Shown piece by piece: positions 49,782 to 63,755 of a DNA stretch of 64,000 nucleotides (the first letter of the stretch is position 1; the number at the start of each line of letters is the position of its first letter). Location: assembly GCA_021613375.1 (NCBI GenBank), contig CM038704.1, forward strand, positions 32,240,582 through 32,304,581, read 5' to 3'. The stretch is from Megaleporinus macrocephalus (Eukaryota > Chordata > Actinopteri > Characiformes > Anostomidae). The position numbers and the translations under genes were made by a program. Below the pieces are notes generated by a model. It did no database searches. It worked only from the letters and a program-made list of their open reading frames with translations, and was not told the DNA's origin.

Positions 49782-50384
49782 ACATGTATATAGTTATATA
49801 TGTTAGTTATTGTTGCATAAATAAAAAAAAATCTAGTTACTGTTTGCATTGTATTAATATGTAATAATGAATAGGCCAATAGTTCAACTATAGTTCAATT
49901 ATGAATATGCTAAATGACCAAATGTTCATTGGTTACAAACAAAAAAATAAATATTCTGACCAGCTACATGTGTCCACAATTTTTTATAGGCAGCATATGA
50001 ATACATATCAATCTGCACAAGACAAGTATTAGTCCGAACATCTCTCTTTGGATGGAGAGCTAATAACCGTCCACTCCACCACCCCCTTTACTGCCATTTG
50101 CTAATGATGTTCCATAACCTGCTGTTCTCTGTTGAGGTGTTTTTGTTCTGTAATTTCCAGAAAACCTCAAGCCCCTTTAATGTACCATCAAGAAGAGCTG
50201 TACATAGTGTACATTCTAAATACGTGTATATTCCAAACAGCAACAGGAAAAGTGTACATGTTCTAACAGAAGAGTTTATTCATGTAATATGGACCATTTA
50301 TATTAGTCCATTCATAAAATAAACAATACAAAAACAACAGATTATTTTAAAAGAGCATGAGTCAGCAGTGATTGAGTATGAGTC

Positions 50385-50563
50385 TCCCCGTGCTTGAGTT
50401 GGTTTCCTCTGGGTACTCCGGTTTCCTCAACATGTCCAAAGACGTGCATGATAGGTTGATTAGTCACTCTAAATTGCCCATAGGTGTGAGTACGTAATTG
50501 AGTGTTGACCATGCGATGGACCGGCGAACTGTCCATGGTGTACCCACCCTTCGCCCGATGACG
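50385..50563 (-). repeat. Dispersed fish repeat, copy 3 (reverse)
   Basis: GGTTTCCTCTGGGTACTCCG, CCAAAGACGTGCATG, CTCTAAATTGCCCATAGGTG and CATGCGATGGACCGGCGAAC are the inverse complement of the landmark blocks in 46765-47060. It abuts the (TA)n array that follows. Confidence 0.75.

Positions 50564-50564
<1 letters not shown>

Positions 50565-50631
<67 letters not shown>
50565..50631. repeat. (TA)n microsatellite
   Basis: About 33 TA units, directly attached to the end of the reverse dispersed repeat, then CACGGCAC and a second short TA run. Confidence 0.95.
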
Positions 50632-50633
<2 letters not shown>

Positions 50634-50799
50634 GGCACTATATATATATTTCCTGACTGCCCAGGTTCAGACCACATTAGTTTGGGTTAAAACCCTAGTT
50701 AGTTGATATACTGTATAATTAAGGTATTTACTTCTTATTTCAAACATATTTGTATGCATACACTTCTAGCCCTTCTTTAGCTAATATTTTGGCCACTCT

Positions 50800-51060
50800 C
50801 AGTTAGCAGTACACACTAATACGCACTGATGTGCATATAAAACACCACTGCAATAGATACACTTGTAGCAGCACCACAAACACTACCATGACCTTGTCAC
50901 TGCTGTGCTAAGAATGATCCACCATCCAAATAATATCTGGACAACATAGATTAGAAACGGATTAATAATGAATCAGAGAGTTGATAAAATGTGCAGTAGC
51001 AGGCTGCAGCCTGTTTATAATTATACAACGGACCTATGAGGTAGGTGGAGCTCATAGCCA
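50800..51060. repeat. Dispersed repeat fragment (CAGCACCACCCACA family)
   Basis: GCAGCACCACAAACACTACC and CACTGCTGTGCTAAGAATGA align with the core at 4330-4365. The downstream part (GACCTATGAGGTAGGTGGAG) also belongs to this fish family as I recall it. Confidence 0.6.
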
Positions 51061-52031
51061 TATATAAAAAAATATGTATACAAACATTTAGAATCATATG
51101 AATTCCACATACTCTTAGGGAGCTCTTCTTGACACACTCTCTCAGTGATGCTCATTAAGGGTCTGCACCCCAGTTTCTAGCAAATTGCTAATCCAAAAAA
51201 AGGTTATGTATGATTTTTCATCAGAGGGCCTCTGTTTATGAATGGATATCCAGTTAACTGTGGAGACGAAAAAATTGATACTAGAGCCACCCTGACTAAG
51301 GTGGGTACTTACTCAATGTGGGGGTAAAAGGAATACGCTTATAAGCACAAATAGCACATAAATGGAGTAGAAAACACAATAAAAACCCTTTCATTATTTA
51401 CAAAAGCCTGGGGAAGTCATTAGCATTTATGTCGGATGAGTAAAGAAGGCTGCCTTTTTACAGTTAAACCTTACAACAGTCTGTGGACGGTGCGTCAGAG
51501 GAGTGCATTCCCACTGTTTCTAGCTAGAAGCTGACACATCTGACTACATATGTACTATGTCTGCCATCTCAGTCATGTCTTTAACAATGCCTATGGCAAC
51601 ACATTCCCATTCAGGCACTTGTGTTTTAGGCAAAGCATGATGTAAGTTAGACTCACACATAATATGGCATAATATAAAAGTCATGTTTCACTGAATTGTT
51701 AGTCTGTATATTTCTCCATCGTCCTGTGCTGAAATGGACCAAGAAGCTGAATAATGATTTTAGTATTTGCATACTGGTACCTTAAAAAGTATGGTCAAGA
51801 GCTGCGATGACAGAACATATCAAATCACCTCTTTCATGCAGCACCAGTGAGACGTCATTACATTGAAAGCCTTAATGATTGCTTTTTTTGCCCTGGTACT
51901 GAAACTTGCTCTTCCATTTAACAACCAAGTACAAAACACACACATGACCAGCTCAGAAACTCCCCCATGCTAAACAACATTGGGATTTTTCTCACACCCT
52001 ATCTAGTCAAATCTATGCATCCAAACAATAC

Positions 52032-52140
52032 CAAGGATTCAAGGATTCAAGGATTCAAGGAGACTTTATTGTCATTCGCATCACATGTGGTACATGGGGT
52101 GGAACGAAATTGTGGTACCCAAGGACCCAGTTTTACCCAG
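52032..52140 (+). repeat. Dispersed repeat starting with 10-bp tandem units
   Basis: Tandem AAGGATTC units lead into AAGGAGACTTTATTGTCATT and GGAACGAAATTGTGGTACCC. The combination is a familiar fish interspersed repeat (a tandem head followed by a 'TTTATTGTCATT' segment). Confidence 0.6.
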
Positions 52141-55100
52141 ACAGCAGTACTTAAATAAATAAAATAAACATAAATATATAAAATATATGAGAATAAAATA
52201 AACAGGAATGGAGAAGGTAGCAATACTGCATTTTTCAATAGTGTATTTTTCCTCTACAGATGTAGATATAATTCCGATATCACTGTGTATGGAGAACGAA
52301 CACTGATTGGCACCAATCAGCAACTCACTCCAGCACTCCTCCAGCCTCCCAGCTCTAGTGCTGTTAGTAAGATAAGCAATAAAATATATAATCCTAATTT
52401 TTCTTCATCCAAATTTTGTTCCAGATCAAATTTGATTACCATATTAGTATCATATACTAAGTATATTGTTAGACCTCTCCTGTATACATTTAGTATATAT
52501 AAAGTTTCTATGCTAACTAAAAGCTGCTGCTTTTTTCCTTAAGCCTTGACTGCCTTGTCTGTTTAGAGTGAAGCAAACAGCCAAAGCAGGCGGACCGAGC
52601 TTTTCTTGTTAGTCATGCATTAGAATGAATTGAGACAAATCATTTCACACTGCACAACACCATCTCCGTGGTGTAAACCAAGCAGTGGACACCTCAATTA
52701 CCTGAGATAAGAGAGAGCGAGAGAGCTAGGGAGCAAGAGCGCGAAAGAGACAGTGAAGCACAGAGACACAGCGAGACAGAAAACCTTCTCTGGAATTTCA
52801 AAGGTATAATATAGAGTTACCTTCACTTCTGACTAAGTGAATAAGAGGCCCCTGTTACATTGTGTGCGGATGTGCTTATGCAAGTAACAAAATCTGTGTG
52901 CAGTAACCAGGTAACAAAACACACATGGTGGGGGAGAAAAAGACATAATGACAGAGGGTCCGAGGCTTTGTTGCAGCTTTAGACTCACGCTGCCACAGGC
53001 CTCAAACAGAAATGTGAAGGCCTGTCACATTTAAACAATATAGACTGCCAACAAACAGGTGAGGTAATGCAATATGGCAGCCATTGAAGGTTTATGACGG
53101 GACGAGGCAGGTGAAGCAGAAATAAACACAGAACACACACATAATCCTTATAGTCATTCTGCTAAGCCTTCGCTATTACATCATTATAGTAATAATAATT
53201 GTAATAATTATCATTATAATAACTGGAAAAGATGGTGTTATGAATTGACATAATTCTAAACTTATATTTCCTCAACTTATATAAACAAATGTGATGTGTA
53301 TTGAAAACTGCACTTTCCTTAGTATTCCTCCCATTAGTTCAAAATAGTTAAGCACATGTAAGAAGAAGAGGACCTCAGAGGGCTGAAAAGGCATGAACTC
53401 ACAGCCCACACTCATGAACGTATGCCCACACACAAACACACAAAACACGTGCACACACAGACCCACAAATAAACAGGACAGTGGAGCATTTACTTGCTTG
53501 CTGTCTTCCAAACAGGTGTATTTGCTTCATGATAGACTTCTATCATGATAGACCTCTTCGTAAAATCATGTCAGAGGTTGTGACCTTGGCAGCCCAGCAG
53601 CCACCTCCTGGCTTCGTAATGTAGAAGCATCATGCCATGCAAATACCAACACACATATATTTGTCTTGCATTCCTTGTGAAGACTTTCATAGATTTCTAT
53701 TGGTTTTGTATCACCGTAGCCAAGTTAACATGCACCTACACCTAAACCCCGAAGCTTAACTTCAGCATCCGAAAGGCATTTTTCTGCTCTATTAATTTAT
53801 TTTGACAAAAAAAAAAAAAAAGAATTTGTGGTAAAAACAGCATATGCTTAAGAGAGCAGGACAGTGACCAGTGCAAAAGCCCTTTTGCAAAAAGTTGGGC
53901 CATATGTAAAATTTACGTAAATTAAATTTACATATGTAAATTAAAACTAAAAAAGCAGAAATGTATAAATCGCTTTAATTTTGTAGTACAAATCACTCCG
54001 TATTTTGTAGTATTAAGAGAAGATATTTAATGTTTCACCTAATCAACATTGGCAAAAAATGCACTAGCAAATAGTCTGACTGCTTAATTAAACCAATTGT
54101 AACAAGTAATTTATGTATTTTATGCTGTACAGTGCTTAACATCATCTAAACATATAAGGAATCTAAAAAAAATCTTTGCGCGCAAAAAACATCGCCAAAA
54201 CACAACTGAATGTCCCCGGCGTTCAGCCCCTTTAGACTGCAGTGCATTAAAAACAGCATGTTTGTGTGATGGATATCACTGCATGGGCTTGAAAATATTT
54301 TGAAACACCAATTTTAATAAACACTGTCCGCCGCCTCTGCATCTAAGTACTATTGACAATGAAATGCTGCCAACTCCTCTGGACTCATCTAAAATGGATG
54401 GATGCAGAGTGAAACCAATGTCTGAGACAATCCTTCAGGAAATTATGTATGATGTGTTCAAGGGGCCAAAGAAATAAAGGGCCATTTATTTATATCATAG
54501 TTTGAGTACTTTTACATGCTAACCACACCACAGTGCTTATTTTAGTGTTTGATTATACACTTCGGTAGATTAGCACAAATGTATGTAGTCCAGAAGTTTA
54601 CCAGATTAGCACACCTGTGGTTAAGTAGCTCAGTTCAGTGTATTAGTTTAAAAGTTAGTGTTCACATTTGGGTAGCATAATTATGACTTGCTGCCCAGTC
54701 CCACCTCCAGCAGCGCAAATTACGGCCTGGCCACTGTGGTTACCTAACATACGGCTATCTGTTGCTAGGGGGAGAAGTGTGAGCGTATCTGAGTATGTGT
54801 GTGTGGGAGAGCTGCAGGTTCATTAACATTTTTTGCTTGACTCTCCTCTCCTCTTTTCACATTTCTCCTCCTTTGAAGTTTCTTTTTTCCTCTCTTTGCT
54901 GGAAGCTCTGAAACAAAACCTGGTGGAAATGAGGGCTCCAGTGAAGAAGAGCTGAATTCCATAGAAATGGGCGACTGCCAATCTAATTAGTCCACACAGA
55001 GTGATAAAAGAAATGAAGATCAAAATCATTTTCTGTATAAAAGGGGAAGGGCCAAGGCCTGTCCCTTACCATGTCCATGAACCTCATTGCTTGTTAAGCA

Positions 55101-56169
55101 ATGATTTCATCATCAAACTGCGCTCCACTTGTTTTCTAATGACAAGTGTTTTGACATTTTTTTTTCCATAACATATAGTGGCCTCATCGTTTCTCTATTT
55201 TCTTTACCAGCAGCAGATGTTATTTTTCTCCAGACATGGTGTGCCACTAAACTAGCTACATTCATTGCATAGAATGATAATCGCCTGGCAAGCTAAGTGT
55301 TTGGGCTGCCCAAAAAAGACAAAAGTCAGTGTTATCTCAACAGCTTTTTCTTAAGGGGCCAAAAAAACAAGTAAATATACTTTTTTTCTTTTTACACACA
55401 ATAACACACACAAGAATAAGTACATTTTTGTTTCACATTATTCTTATTTAGTTACGGACATACACATTGTTCATACGTTTTTCTCACAACCAAAAGTGGT
55501 TGTGTAAATAAGCCTGAGACTGAATTAGTTTTTTCAGAGGCTAATTGTGTAGTGGGTGAAGTAGTTTTTTAGCTGTGCACATGTGTGTTTTGTAATTGCC
55601 CATTTGACCGAATGGCACTCATAATGCAATAACTCTCTGGCGCTGCGTGTATGAGGTGATCTGTTCTATCATCGCTGCTTGAACAATGTGTTTATTGAGG
55701 AAAATTCTATCATGATCCAATTTATCATACAGCTCTAGTAGCTGCCAATGAAGAAGGTATAAAAACAGGGACAGAGAGACATGAATAAACTTCCTTTATT
55801 GTAGTTATTTTTGTTGCCCTTAAGAATGAATTATGGTACATTTGTCAAAAATGAATTGAACTGCCATTAACTAGAAGCTTTTTGGAAAATACAAATCCAA
55901 GATGGTGTCACTGAAAGCAGATCATAGGTAAGAGTGTGCTTATTGGGCTTCAGAGTACAAATATAAAGGGATTTTAAGGATTGTCTTCTTTGTAAACAGT
56001 GACAGAGGGACAATATGTAAAGGACAATTAAATCCATAAGATTTTTAAGCAAGGTAGCTGTATGGATCTGATTTAGACCAAGTTGGAAATTTGGAGAGTC
56101 AATTTTCTGAGATTTTTACAGTGTGCAGGAATAAATGCAGCAAGTCTGTTCATAAAATAAGAGGAGGAC

Positions 56170-56560
56170 AGAAGAAGAATGTGACAGGTTTTTAATTCAC
56201 TGCCATTAACTGCTGTCACAGGTGTCCTGGATTAAGCGGCTAAATTAAATTAACTGAAAAGCGTGACAAGTTCTTGAGAGCAATAAAACACTTACAAGGA
56301 ATTTATGAAGTGCGTTAAAATCGCGGATTACATTCCCAACGTGCCACTGCTGCCATAAAGAGGCCTATTAAGTAAAAGCATGTGATAAGCAGCCATAAAT
56401 ATTGAACATGATTTGTATTTGATTACTGGTGACCTGCTTTCAGCAACCTTCACAGGTCGTAAACAAGGCCACTTTAAAACAGTGGACAGCGAATGCAGTT
56501 TAATTAACTGTTTGATTATGTTTTAGATGTTGCAGTTGTGACGGGTGATAAAAGCATGCT
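56170..56560. promoter_or_regulatory. Candidate intronic regulatory block
   Basis: About 390 bp free of repeats, with TAAATTAAATTAAC, GCCATAAATATTG and TTAATTAA (56500-56507), all A/T-core homeodomain-like sites set between balanced-composition segments. The texture is that of a conserved non-coding element. Inference only. Confidence 0.22.
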
Positions 56561-59506
56561 GTAATTTTGTATGACTTATTTCTCACTTTGTTCTTGCTCG
56601 TTGAAAAAAAATTGTAGAAATTTAGTGCAGATGCAAACAGATGGTTCAGATTCCAATTAGTCTACATTACATTTGTTTTTGTAAGTAGAAAGAAAACATC
56701 CTTTATCCATTTTAGCTAGCCTGTGTTTGGTCAGGTCAAATATATGTGCTTGCTTGAACATGCTGAGTCTATACAGTGAGGTGAAAAAGTTTTATGTTTG
56801 TACACAACCAAACACACATTGCATCACATCTTACTTCACCGCCAAATGCAGCACTTCTATGATTTGCCAAAACACTGTCAGAGTCATACATTTCACCTAT
56901 TACAAGTCAGCAGCTCATCAGCCAACTATCATCAGCAAATCATTTATCATCTCATCTTTTTAGTCTCTCACAACTAACTGCTTTAATGCTGCTTCAGCAC
57001 GTCAACAGACATGAAGGAATCCTCCCTCTTTGGTTGGCTGTGTGTGGCTGTTATGAGGGAAATTCCAACTGAAATTTAGTTTTACTAAATAAATTTTTAC
57101 TTATTGGGATTTTTTTTGTACCGGTAAGGCAACATAGCATGCATGAGAGGTGTTCAATATGGTAAAACGATAATATCACTATACTTCAGAAAATGTTTAT
57201 GATATAAAACATGTCAGAAAGAAGTACATTTAAGAAATACTCTCAAAACTGTGAATGCAATGATTTTTTCATTCAATATTTGTACAATGAAGAAGGCAGT
57301 GGGTCAGTATTCACCAACGATTTAAGCACCAATGTTCAGAAAAGTATTTTGTATTGTACTGTGACAGAATTTATCACAATAACAATATTAGTGTCATATT
57401 GTCCAGTTGTAATATGCATCATTATTTTACATTATGTTACACTAACTTTGGGTAGTATTTAGGTTATCGAAAACCACTTGCTGTCAACATCATTTCAGTT
57501 TATTAATATCCAACCAATCATCATCAATTCATTTTGAGGAGGTAAATCAGTTGGATTCAAACACATGAGCTTTTGCCTGCAGCCCTCTATATCATACACT
57601 TGAAAATCAGAATAAATGTTTCATCCATTGACCTGCAGACAAATATGGAAACATCATCTGAGTGGACAGACACAGTGTGTTGGATGTATGGTTCAGTGTT
57701 TCGACACACTGCATCCCCTAAATACCCCAAATAAGAAAAGAAAAGAAGAGAAGAAATGTATGTATCATTTGCAAGTTGAAACCTGAATTGATACTTTGGG
57801 CTTAAACTGATGATAATGTTATCCTTGTCAATATCTAACATGTGTATGCTCTTTGGGACTGCAGTTCAACTAATTAAGCAGAATATTCCATATAGGGTAT
57901 TTACATGTGAGACATATTAATATTACATATAGGTTATTTGTACTTTTGTGTGTGTGGTTTCTCTTGTTCTCTCCAGAATGCAGAACTGTCCTTATGAAGA
58001 CATCAGCCTCTTATTCCTTAAAGGAGATACTCACTTTCACAACTCTCATTAATGCAAATGATCAATTAGTGAAGAATAAATCTCTCTGTGCTGGAGCTCC
58101 TGCAGCCCACTGAAGTACAGAAGAGGGAAAGCCTTGAAAGAGGGAAAAAAACTAGGCTGCTATGATGCTATAACAAAAAACTTTTCCATTGGTAATTAAA
58201 CATAAACAGCTCAGTTTGATAATAATACTGCTATATATGCAGCGTTAAATGCGTGTGACTACCTGTTTGTTAACAAGTATGATAAGTATGAAACTTTTAT
58301 TTGAGAGGAAATTTACAGGCATATAGAGCACAAATCCATAGAGAAGAATTAATGGCAGGTTTCAAATGCAACCACACAACAGCTATGTCTTAAAGTACTA
58401 CAAAAACAACTCTAAAGTAAGGCTAATTTAACTAATTGTGTAACTAATTGTATTACACATTCAAACGTCTATTTTTAGTTGCGTAAATCCATCTGTTTTT
58501 GTGTTGAAAACAGTGGAAAAAACAAATGTGTGGATAAGGCCTGAGGAGTAACTGATCTGTGGAGAACTAAAGTGCTCAAGCTACAGCACAATATTCATGA
58601 CTGTAATATCTGTTTGGCTATTTAGCAGCTTTTACACAGCAGCCAGATTCATATGGCAGCCTAAGGCAGAGCGTAAAGTCAACATGTTTACCGACTGACA
58701 TCTTGCCATGGCATGTGTGTGTGAGCGTGTGTCCCTCTGTTGATTTTGGCTAGTTAGAAACATACCACAACCCTTGCCCTCTTATCAACCCAAAGAGTAA
58801 AATCAATATAGACTACAACAAGGGTAGAGAAGACACTAGAAAAGCCACAGACCAGACTGTTAATTAAAAATGACTGAATATCTGTCTCTATAGATGGAGA
58901 GCATACTTTACATTTATACATTTTTTAAATTTTCTGTTAAAATTGACAAGTACAAGGTATTTCTGACGAGATTAGATATAATATAATGCCCTTGCAAATG
59001 TCAAAGAGAAATATGTGGTCTAGCTGAGGATTTGAAAAAGTGTTAGAAGATAACTTAACACTATGGGTCTGAAAAGATGAACAGCAGTCAAGCGTGGTCT
59101 CCAAATCCCTAACTGTGAAGTACTATCAACAGAGAGATACAGATATATAGTAATATTAAAGTACAGAATTCTTGAAATATTAAATACAAATAAAATGATA
59201 ATATTGCAATTAGCTTTTGTTAATGAAATGTGGTTCCAAATGTTTGAATGCTGACGCATATCATGTTTTTGACATATAGACGAAAAAAAGGTCATTTAAA
59301 CAGTGGAAAAGCTACGTGTTCTTAGACTTTTGACTGGTAATGTATATCTACACTGATGTATGTGTGTGTAAAGTAAAACAACCTGGAAAGGATAAGCACA
59401 TGGACATAAATAAGGTGATGAAAAAGGCAGAGTAAAGGAGATGACAGACATCTGTGGTATCTTGCATGTTGCGTGCAGACATACATGCGCGTACGTGCAT
59501 GCTTGA

Positions 59507-59532
59507 GTGTGTGTGTGTGTGTGTGTGTGTGT
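59507..59532. repeat. (GT)n microsatellite
   Basis: About 13 GT units. Confidence 0.95.
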
Positions 59533-59960
59533 ATGCATGCGGCCCTGGCAGCAGCATGTTAGAACTTATTCAGCAGTGCATCTGTCATGGTCCTGGAGTG
59601 CAGTGAAATATACTTCATCAACACACATACACCTCACACACATTCTCTGCCCTTTTTCTCTGTCTCCTTCCCTCCTGCAGGTGTGCTCTTGGTATGTCCT
59701 CCTTATCCTCCATCCTTATCTCCTCTGAACATCCCTCTCTCATCTGAACTTGTTCATACCCCCCTCGCCTTCACTCTTCCCCTGCTTTCCTCTCCCCACT
59801 CCTGCAGGAGCAGCTGCCTCAAATACAGTTGTATTAAGCAAAACACATCACACACGGCACTAAAACAATGTGTGTGTGTATGGAAAGTAAGAAAGCACAA
59901 AATCAGGCAAGATTGGAATAATTAGATGATCTCTACACCAAACATCTAATTATTGATAAA

Positions 59961-60008
59961 CTACTACTACTACAACAACTACTACTATTACTACTACTAC
60001 TACTACTA

Positions 60009-60039
<31 letters not shown>
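59961..60039. repeat. (CTA)n to (TAA)n compound trinucleotide repeat
   Basis: An imperfect CTA array (59961-60008) changes through TAGTAATAA into a pure TAA array (60009-60039). Confidence 0.95.
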
Positions 60040-60041
<2 letters not shown>

Positions 60042-60340
60042 CAATGTATTATTTTGTTTTAGCAGACCTGGGGAAGGTAAAATTGCATTTGAATGCTGTT
60101 GCTACACTTACACCAATACACTGCAGCATAATCAAAAGGCTATAATGTCAAAACACATTACAGACCACCTTCAAGAGTGATCATTTTTTATGATAGATAT
60201 TGCTGGGAGTGGGCTTTACACATGCAAATCTTACTCAGCATTATTACAGTGGGCCGTGGTCCTCTGTTGTTGCTATGTTGACATTGCAGTATTTTTAAGC
60301 TGAAAATAAAACAAAAATACATAACTGCTTTGTATTTTAT

Positions 60341-60533
60341 TGCATGGATTTATTCATTATGGATAAATGACTACAAATAAAACATTCTAGTGTTTTTGTG
60401 CTGTGTAGTTGCATGATTGTGCATTCAAGTAAAATTTGATTTTGTTACATTTGTTACACCAAATTAAATTAGTGTTTAGGATGATTCTTGTGGGCTGCGA
60501 AAACTTTTGGAATCTGTTATGCGGCCTAAGAGG
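60341..60533 (+). repeat. Direct repeat pair B, copy 1
   Basis: Shares with 63561-63755 ATTCATTATGGATAAATG, the ACATT..AGT.TTTTTG block, TTCTTGTGGGCTGCGAAA and CTTTTG.GATC-like downstream words. Both copies are diverged, with indels. Family not recognised. Confidence 0.7.
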
Positions 60534-62397
60534 TCCAGAAAGCTGGGAACCTCTACGTTTTCATGCTAATCCACTACACTTCATTCAAATTAATAGTCAA
60601 AGTAATAGGCAAAATACGGTGGAAGAGAAGACCCAACATGCAAAAGTGTATCAGGACGACATTTAAAGGACGTGGGACCATATGCTGTGACCATATATAT
60701 GGTATTTGCTCCAATCTGAAGCCACAGACAGGGCAATACATTTTGACAGGTAGCTTGCTTTAAACGTGAGGTCAGTGATGAAAGCAGTAAATAGCAACAA
60801 TGACCATATATATTGCAGTAAAATGGCTTTAGTATAATGTGCTGTTATGGTAACAGACTAGGAGGGTTTTAGTTAGCTAACGTTTATATTAACTTTTGTC
60901 AGAAAGTACTCTGAAACGTAAAGTTACATTACTCTCGGGCCACGCCCTAAACTGAAGATTGCTACTACACTAAATGCGTGAACAAATAAAATATAATAAA
61001 TAAAATAAATAAACTAATGAATAAATAAAAGGACACCATCGTTAGGTGTCCATCGTTAGGACACAAGTGCTTTTAGTGGTGCAGTATGTAATGTTCCAGA
61101 GGGTGCTGTTTGGGACACAGCCTTACTGTCTAACATTAATGTAAATCTTGTCTAGTCAGGTAAGCTTAACATGCCTTGTTTTGTCAATTCATTTTAGCGC
61201 TATGCCACCAAAGAAAATAAAAATTGTTTTGATTATGTATAATTTAAACGTTTTCTGACAACAGTACCATGTAATGTGGAGTCTCTTGTTTAGTTTGTAA
61301 AGCGAGCTTTAATTGGATTTATCTAATAATAAACAGACGTACAGATAATGTTGTATTTTGTTTATTTGTTTGCAATTTACTGTAATTCCACAAATGTGGT
61401 TCTACGTCACTATACATACAGTGATTTACTACTTTACCTACAGTGGAATCAGATTCTCGGTAATATTTAAGTTATATTAGCAAATGTGTCCCTCCCCAAT
61501 GTCAAACCTGTTCCGACGCCCTTGGACTCGTCCGACGCACAACATCACAACATATCCTTTTTTGGCACTTTCCTATCAAAATTGTTACAAATGGAGATAC
61601 AGCATGTCGAAAAAAACTGTATTGCTTTAACTGGAACTAGGAGCGCCTGTGCTAGTGTGTACTCATATGGTGTACACAGTGTGAGTAAAAAAGGTTAAAA
61701 GAATATGCCAGCAAGCCATCAATGAAGAAATTGGAATCATCCATGCAAATTCAGGATGTGTGTGTGTGTTCCTGTAACATGGAAAGCTTAAGAAGTACTG
61801 TGCTTTAACGCTCTCTAAAAAGACAAGTGGATAATTCATGTATGTATTTTACTGGAGATGCAAACCCAATAGAGTGAGCTATGAATACTGTAAGAGTGTG
61901 CGCACATGCCCATGTTAACATGCTCCACGTGACTGGCTGACATTCATGAAGTGTCTCCTCTCCTCTCTTCCTTTCTTTCAATTGTTAAAATGTAACTACA
62001 GTCTTTCAGAGTGTTTTCGTGTGAGGTAGTGCATTGCAGGGACAGTGGTGGTGGTTCCTGGCATTAAGATGTCTACACTGCAAATACAAAGACTTTAACA
62101 ACTATTCAAAACAAACTTCAAACCTAGATGTTTGTAATGATGATAGCAGTAAATTAGTGATCAATTAATTTCCAACTATTACCTATATTAACTATTTTGT
62201 CTGATTCAATATCTGCATGTGTATCATCTGATCTCTTGTCCTATGCCTTCCTTCTTGCTTTTTCTTTTCCTCTACTCTCCTCTCGTGTGCAAAGAGAGGA
62301 CTGCTGAACACTCCTCATCATTTATATTTAATTATGCTGGACTCATTCGTTACAGCCAACACTCCTCCACACCTCCCTTGAGCGTTTTCTTTCTCTA

Positions 62398-62424
62398 CCC
62401 CCCCCCCCCCACTCTCTCTCTCTC
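62398..62424. repeat. C13 homopolymer followed by (CT)n
   Basis: Thirteen consecutive C bases, one A, then CT repeats. A likely site of sequencing or length uncertainty. Confidence 0.9.
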
Positions 62425-63560
62425 AAGCAGAATGTTATACAGACAGAAAACGACAGCCGTGATCCCAGCTGCATCCCTTGTCATATGTGAAAGGGAATAT
62501 ACATCACTCTTCAGTTATGCATGAAAACGTGCACACACACACACATATGCCTTGGTTAACTTTCTGGAAGTACAATAAACCCTTCCGCCAGCAGAAAACC
62601 TGTGCCTAATGTTTCCAGCTTGCAGCAGGTGTGTGTGGGACGGCAGTGTGAGCGTGTGTTAGGGTAAAGGGATAGCCATGCCTGATGGCTGGGTGGCTAA
62701 TTGTTATTTTGCTAAACTCTTACTAAGCTCAGCAGGGAATTAAGCCTCTGCCAGCCTCTGGATATTAAACCTATGACACTGATCAGCAATACTGTGTGAG
62801 TGTTTGGACGTGTGAGTGTGTGATAGACCGCATTAAGTAATTAAGTCGTAACAGTTTGTAACACTTTTCTTCTTGTTATGCATAAACAGCATAGCATAAA
62901 CATACAACATTTAGCATAAACAGACATATGGACTGCTAAGAAAATTTGCAAATATGGCACATTCGTGCAAAGCTATGAATGCTTGCTGCAAATGCATGTA
63001 TTTAATGAATCTCGAATTAAATTGCTACAGAAATCTCATCTGGATATCATAAGCATTCATTAAATGAAAATTCTGCATAGAAAATATTGATATATTTATA
63101 CCAAAAATGAACATTTTGACATGGTAGATACTCATTTTATTTATATCTAATGCTCTGTCCTGCTTGTGCTTTTGACCTACATAGGCTTCCATATTCACAC
63201 TGCTAGCAAGAAGGTTTCACTAGTGTTGTGGTTTGTTATGCTAAAATGCTGCAGCTGCACAGCCTTTGCAATTAGTATTAAGGCTACCAAACACTGACAT
63301 CTAAAAATTTGAAACCACTGTTTTTAATAGAGTTATGCACACTGGTGCAGACACTTCACCAGTCCTCCATCAGCACTGTTTGGATGAGGAACTTGCAGGA
63401 GAAAAGCTTCACAGTGTGCCACACAGCATTAAAAAAAATACATAAAGCTCAGTGACTGGCCTGATAAATTAAATGACTGATATAGCTGACATAGTTAAAT
63501 AGCTAAAGATGTTTTATAAAATATTGTATATTTTTTATTTATGTGTTCACTGATATGTAA

Positions 63561-63755
63561 TTAATTCATTATGGATAAATGGATACCAGTAGAACATTAC
63601 AGTATTTTTGCTATGGATTATGATATGAGACTATACAGTCAAGTGGAATTCAGTTTTGCTACTTTGTGTTAAATTTACTTGCATTAAAAGTGGTAAGGCT
63701 GTTTAATTGTTCTTGTGGGCTGCGAAAGCTTTTGTGATCATTTATGTGGGCTAAG
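63561..63755 (+). repeat. Direct repeat pair B, copy 2
   Basis: Second copy of 60341-60533, about 3.2 kb downstream in the same orientation, with the best matching stretch at TTCTTGTGGGCTGCGAAAGC near 63711-63730. Confidence 0.7.

Noticed and set aside
59296..59925. Overlapping frames around the (GT)n and a pyrimidine-rich stretch
   Set aside because: Low-complexity translation; no protein-like pattern.
61486..61698. 70-codon plus-strand frame in a GC-richer patch
   Set aside because: No recognisable domain and no splice or promoter context.
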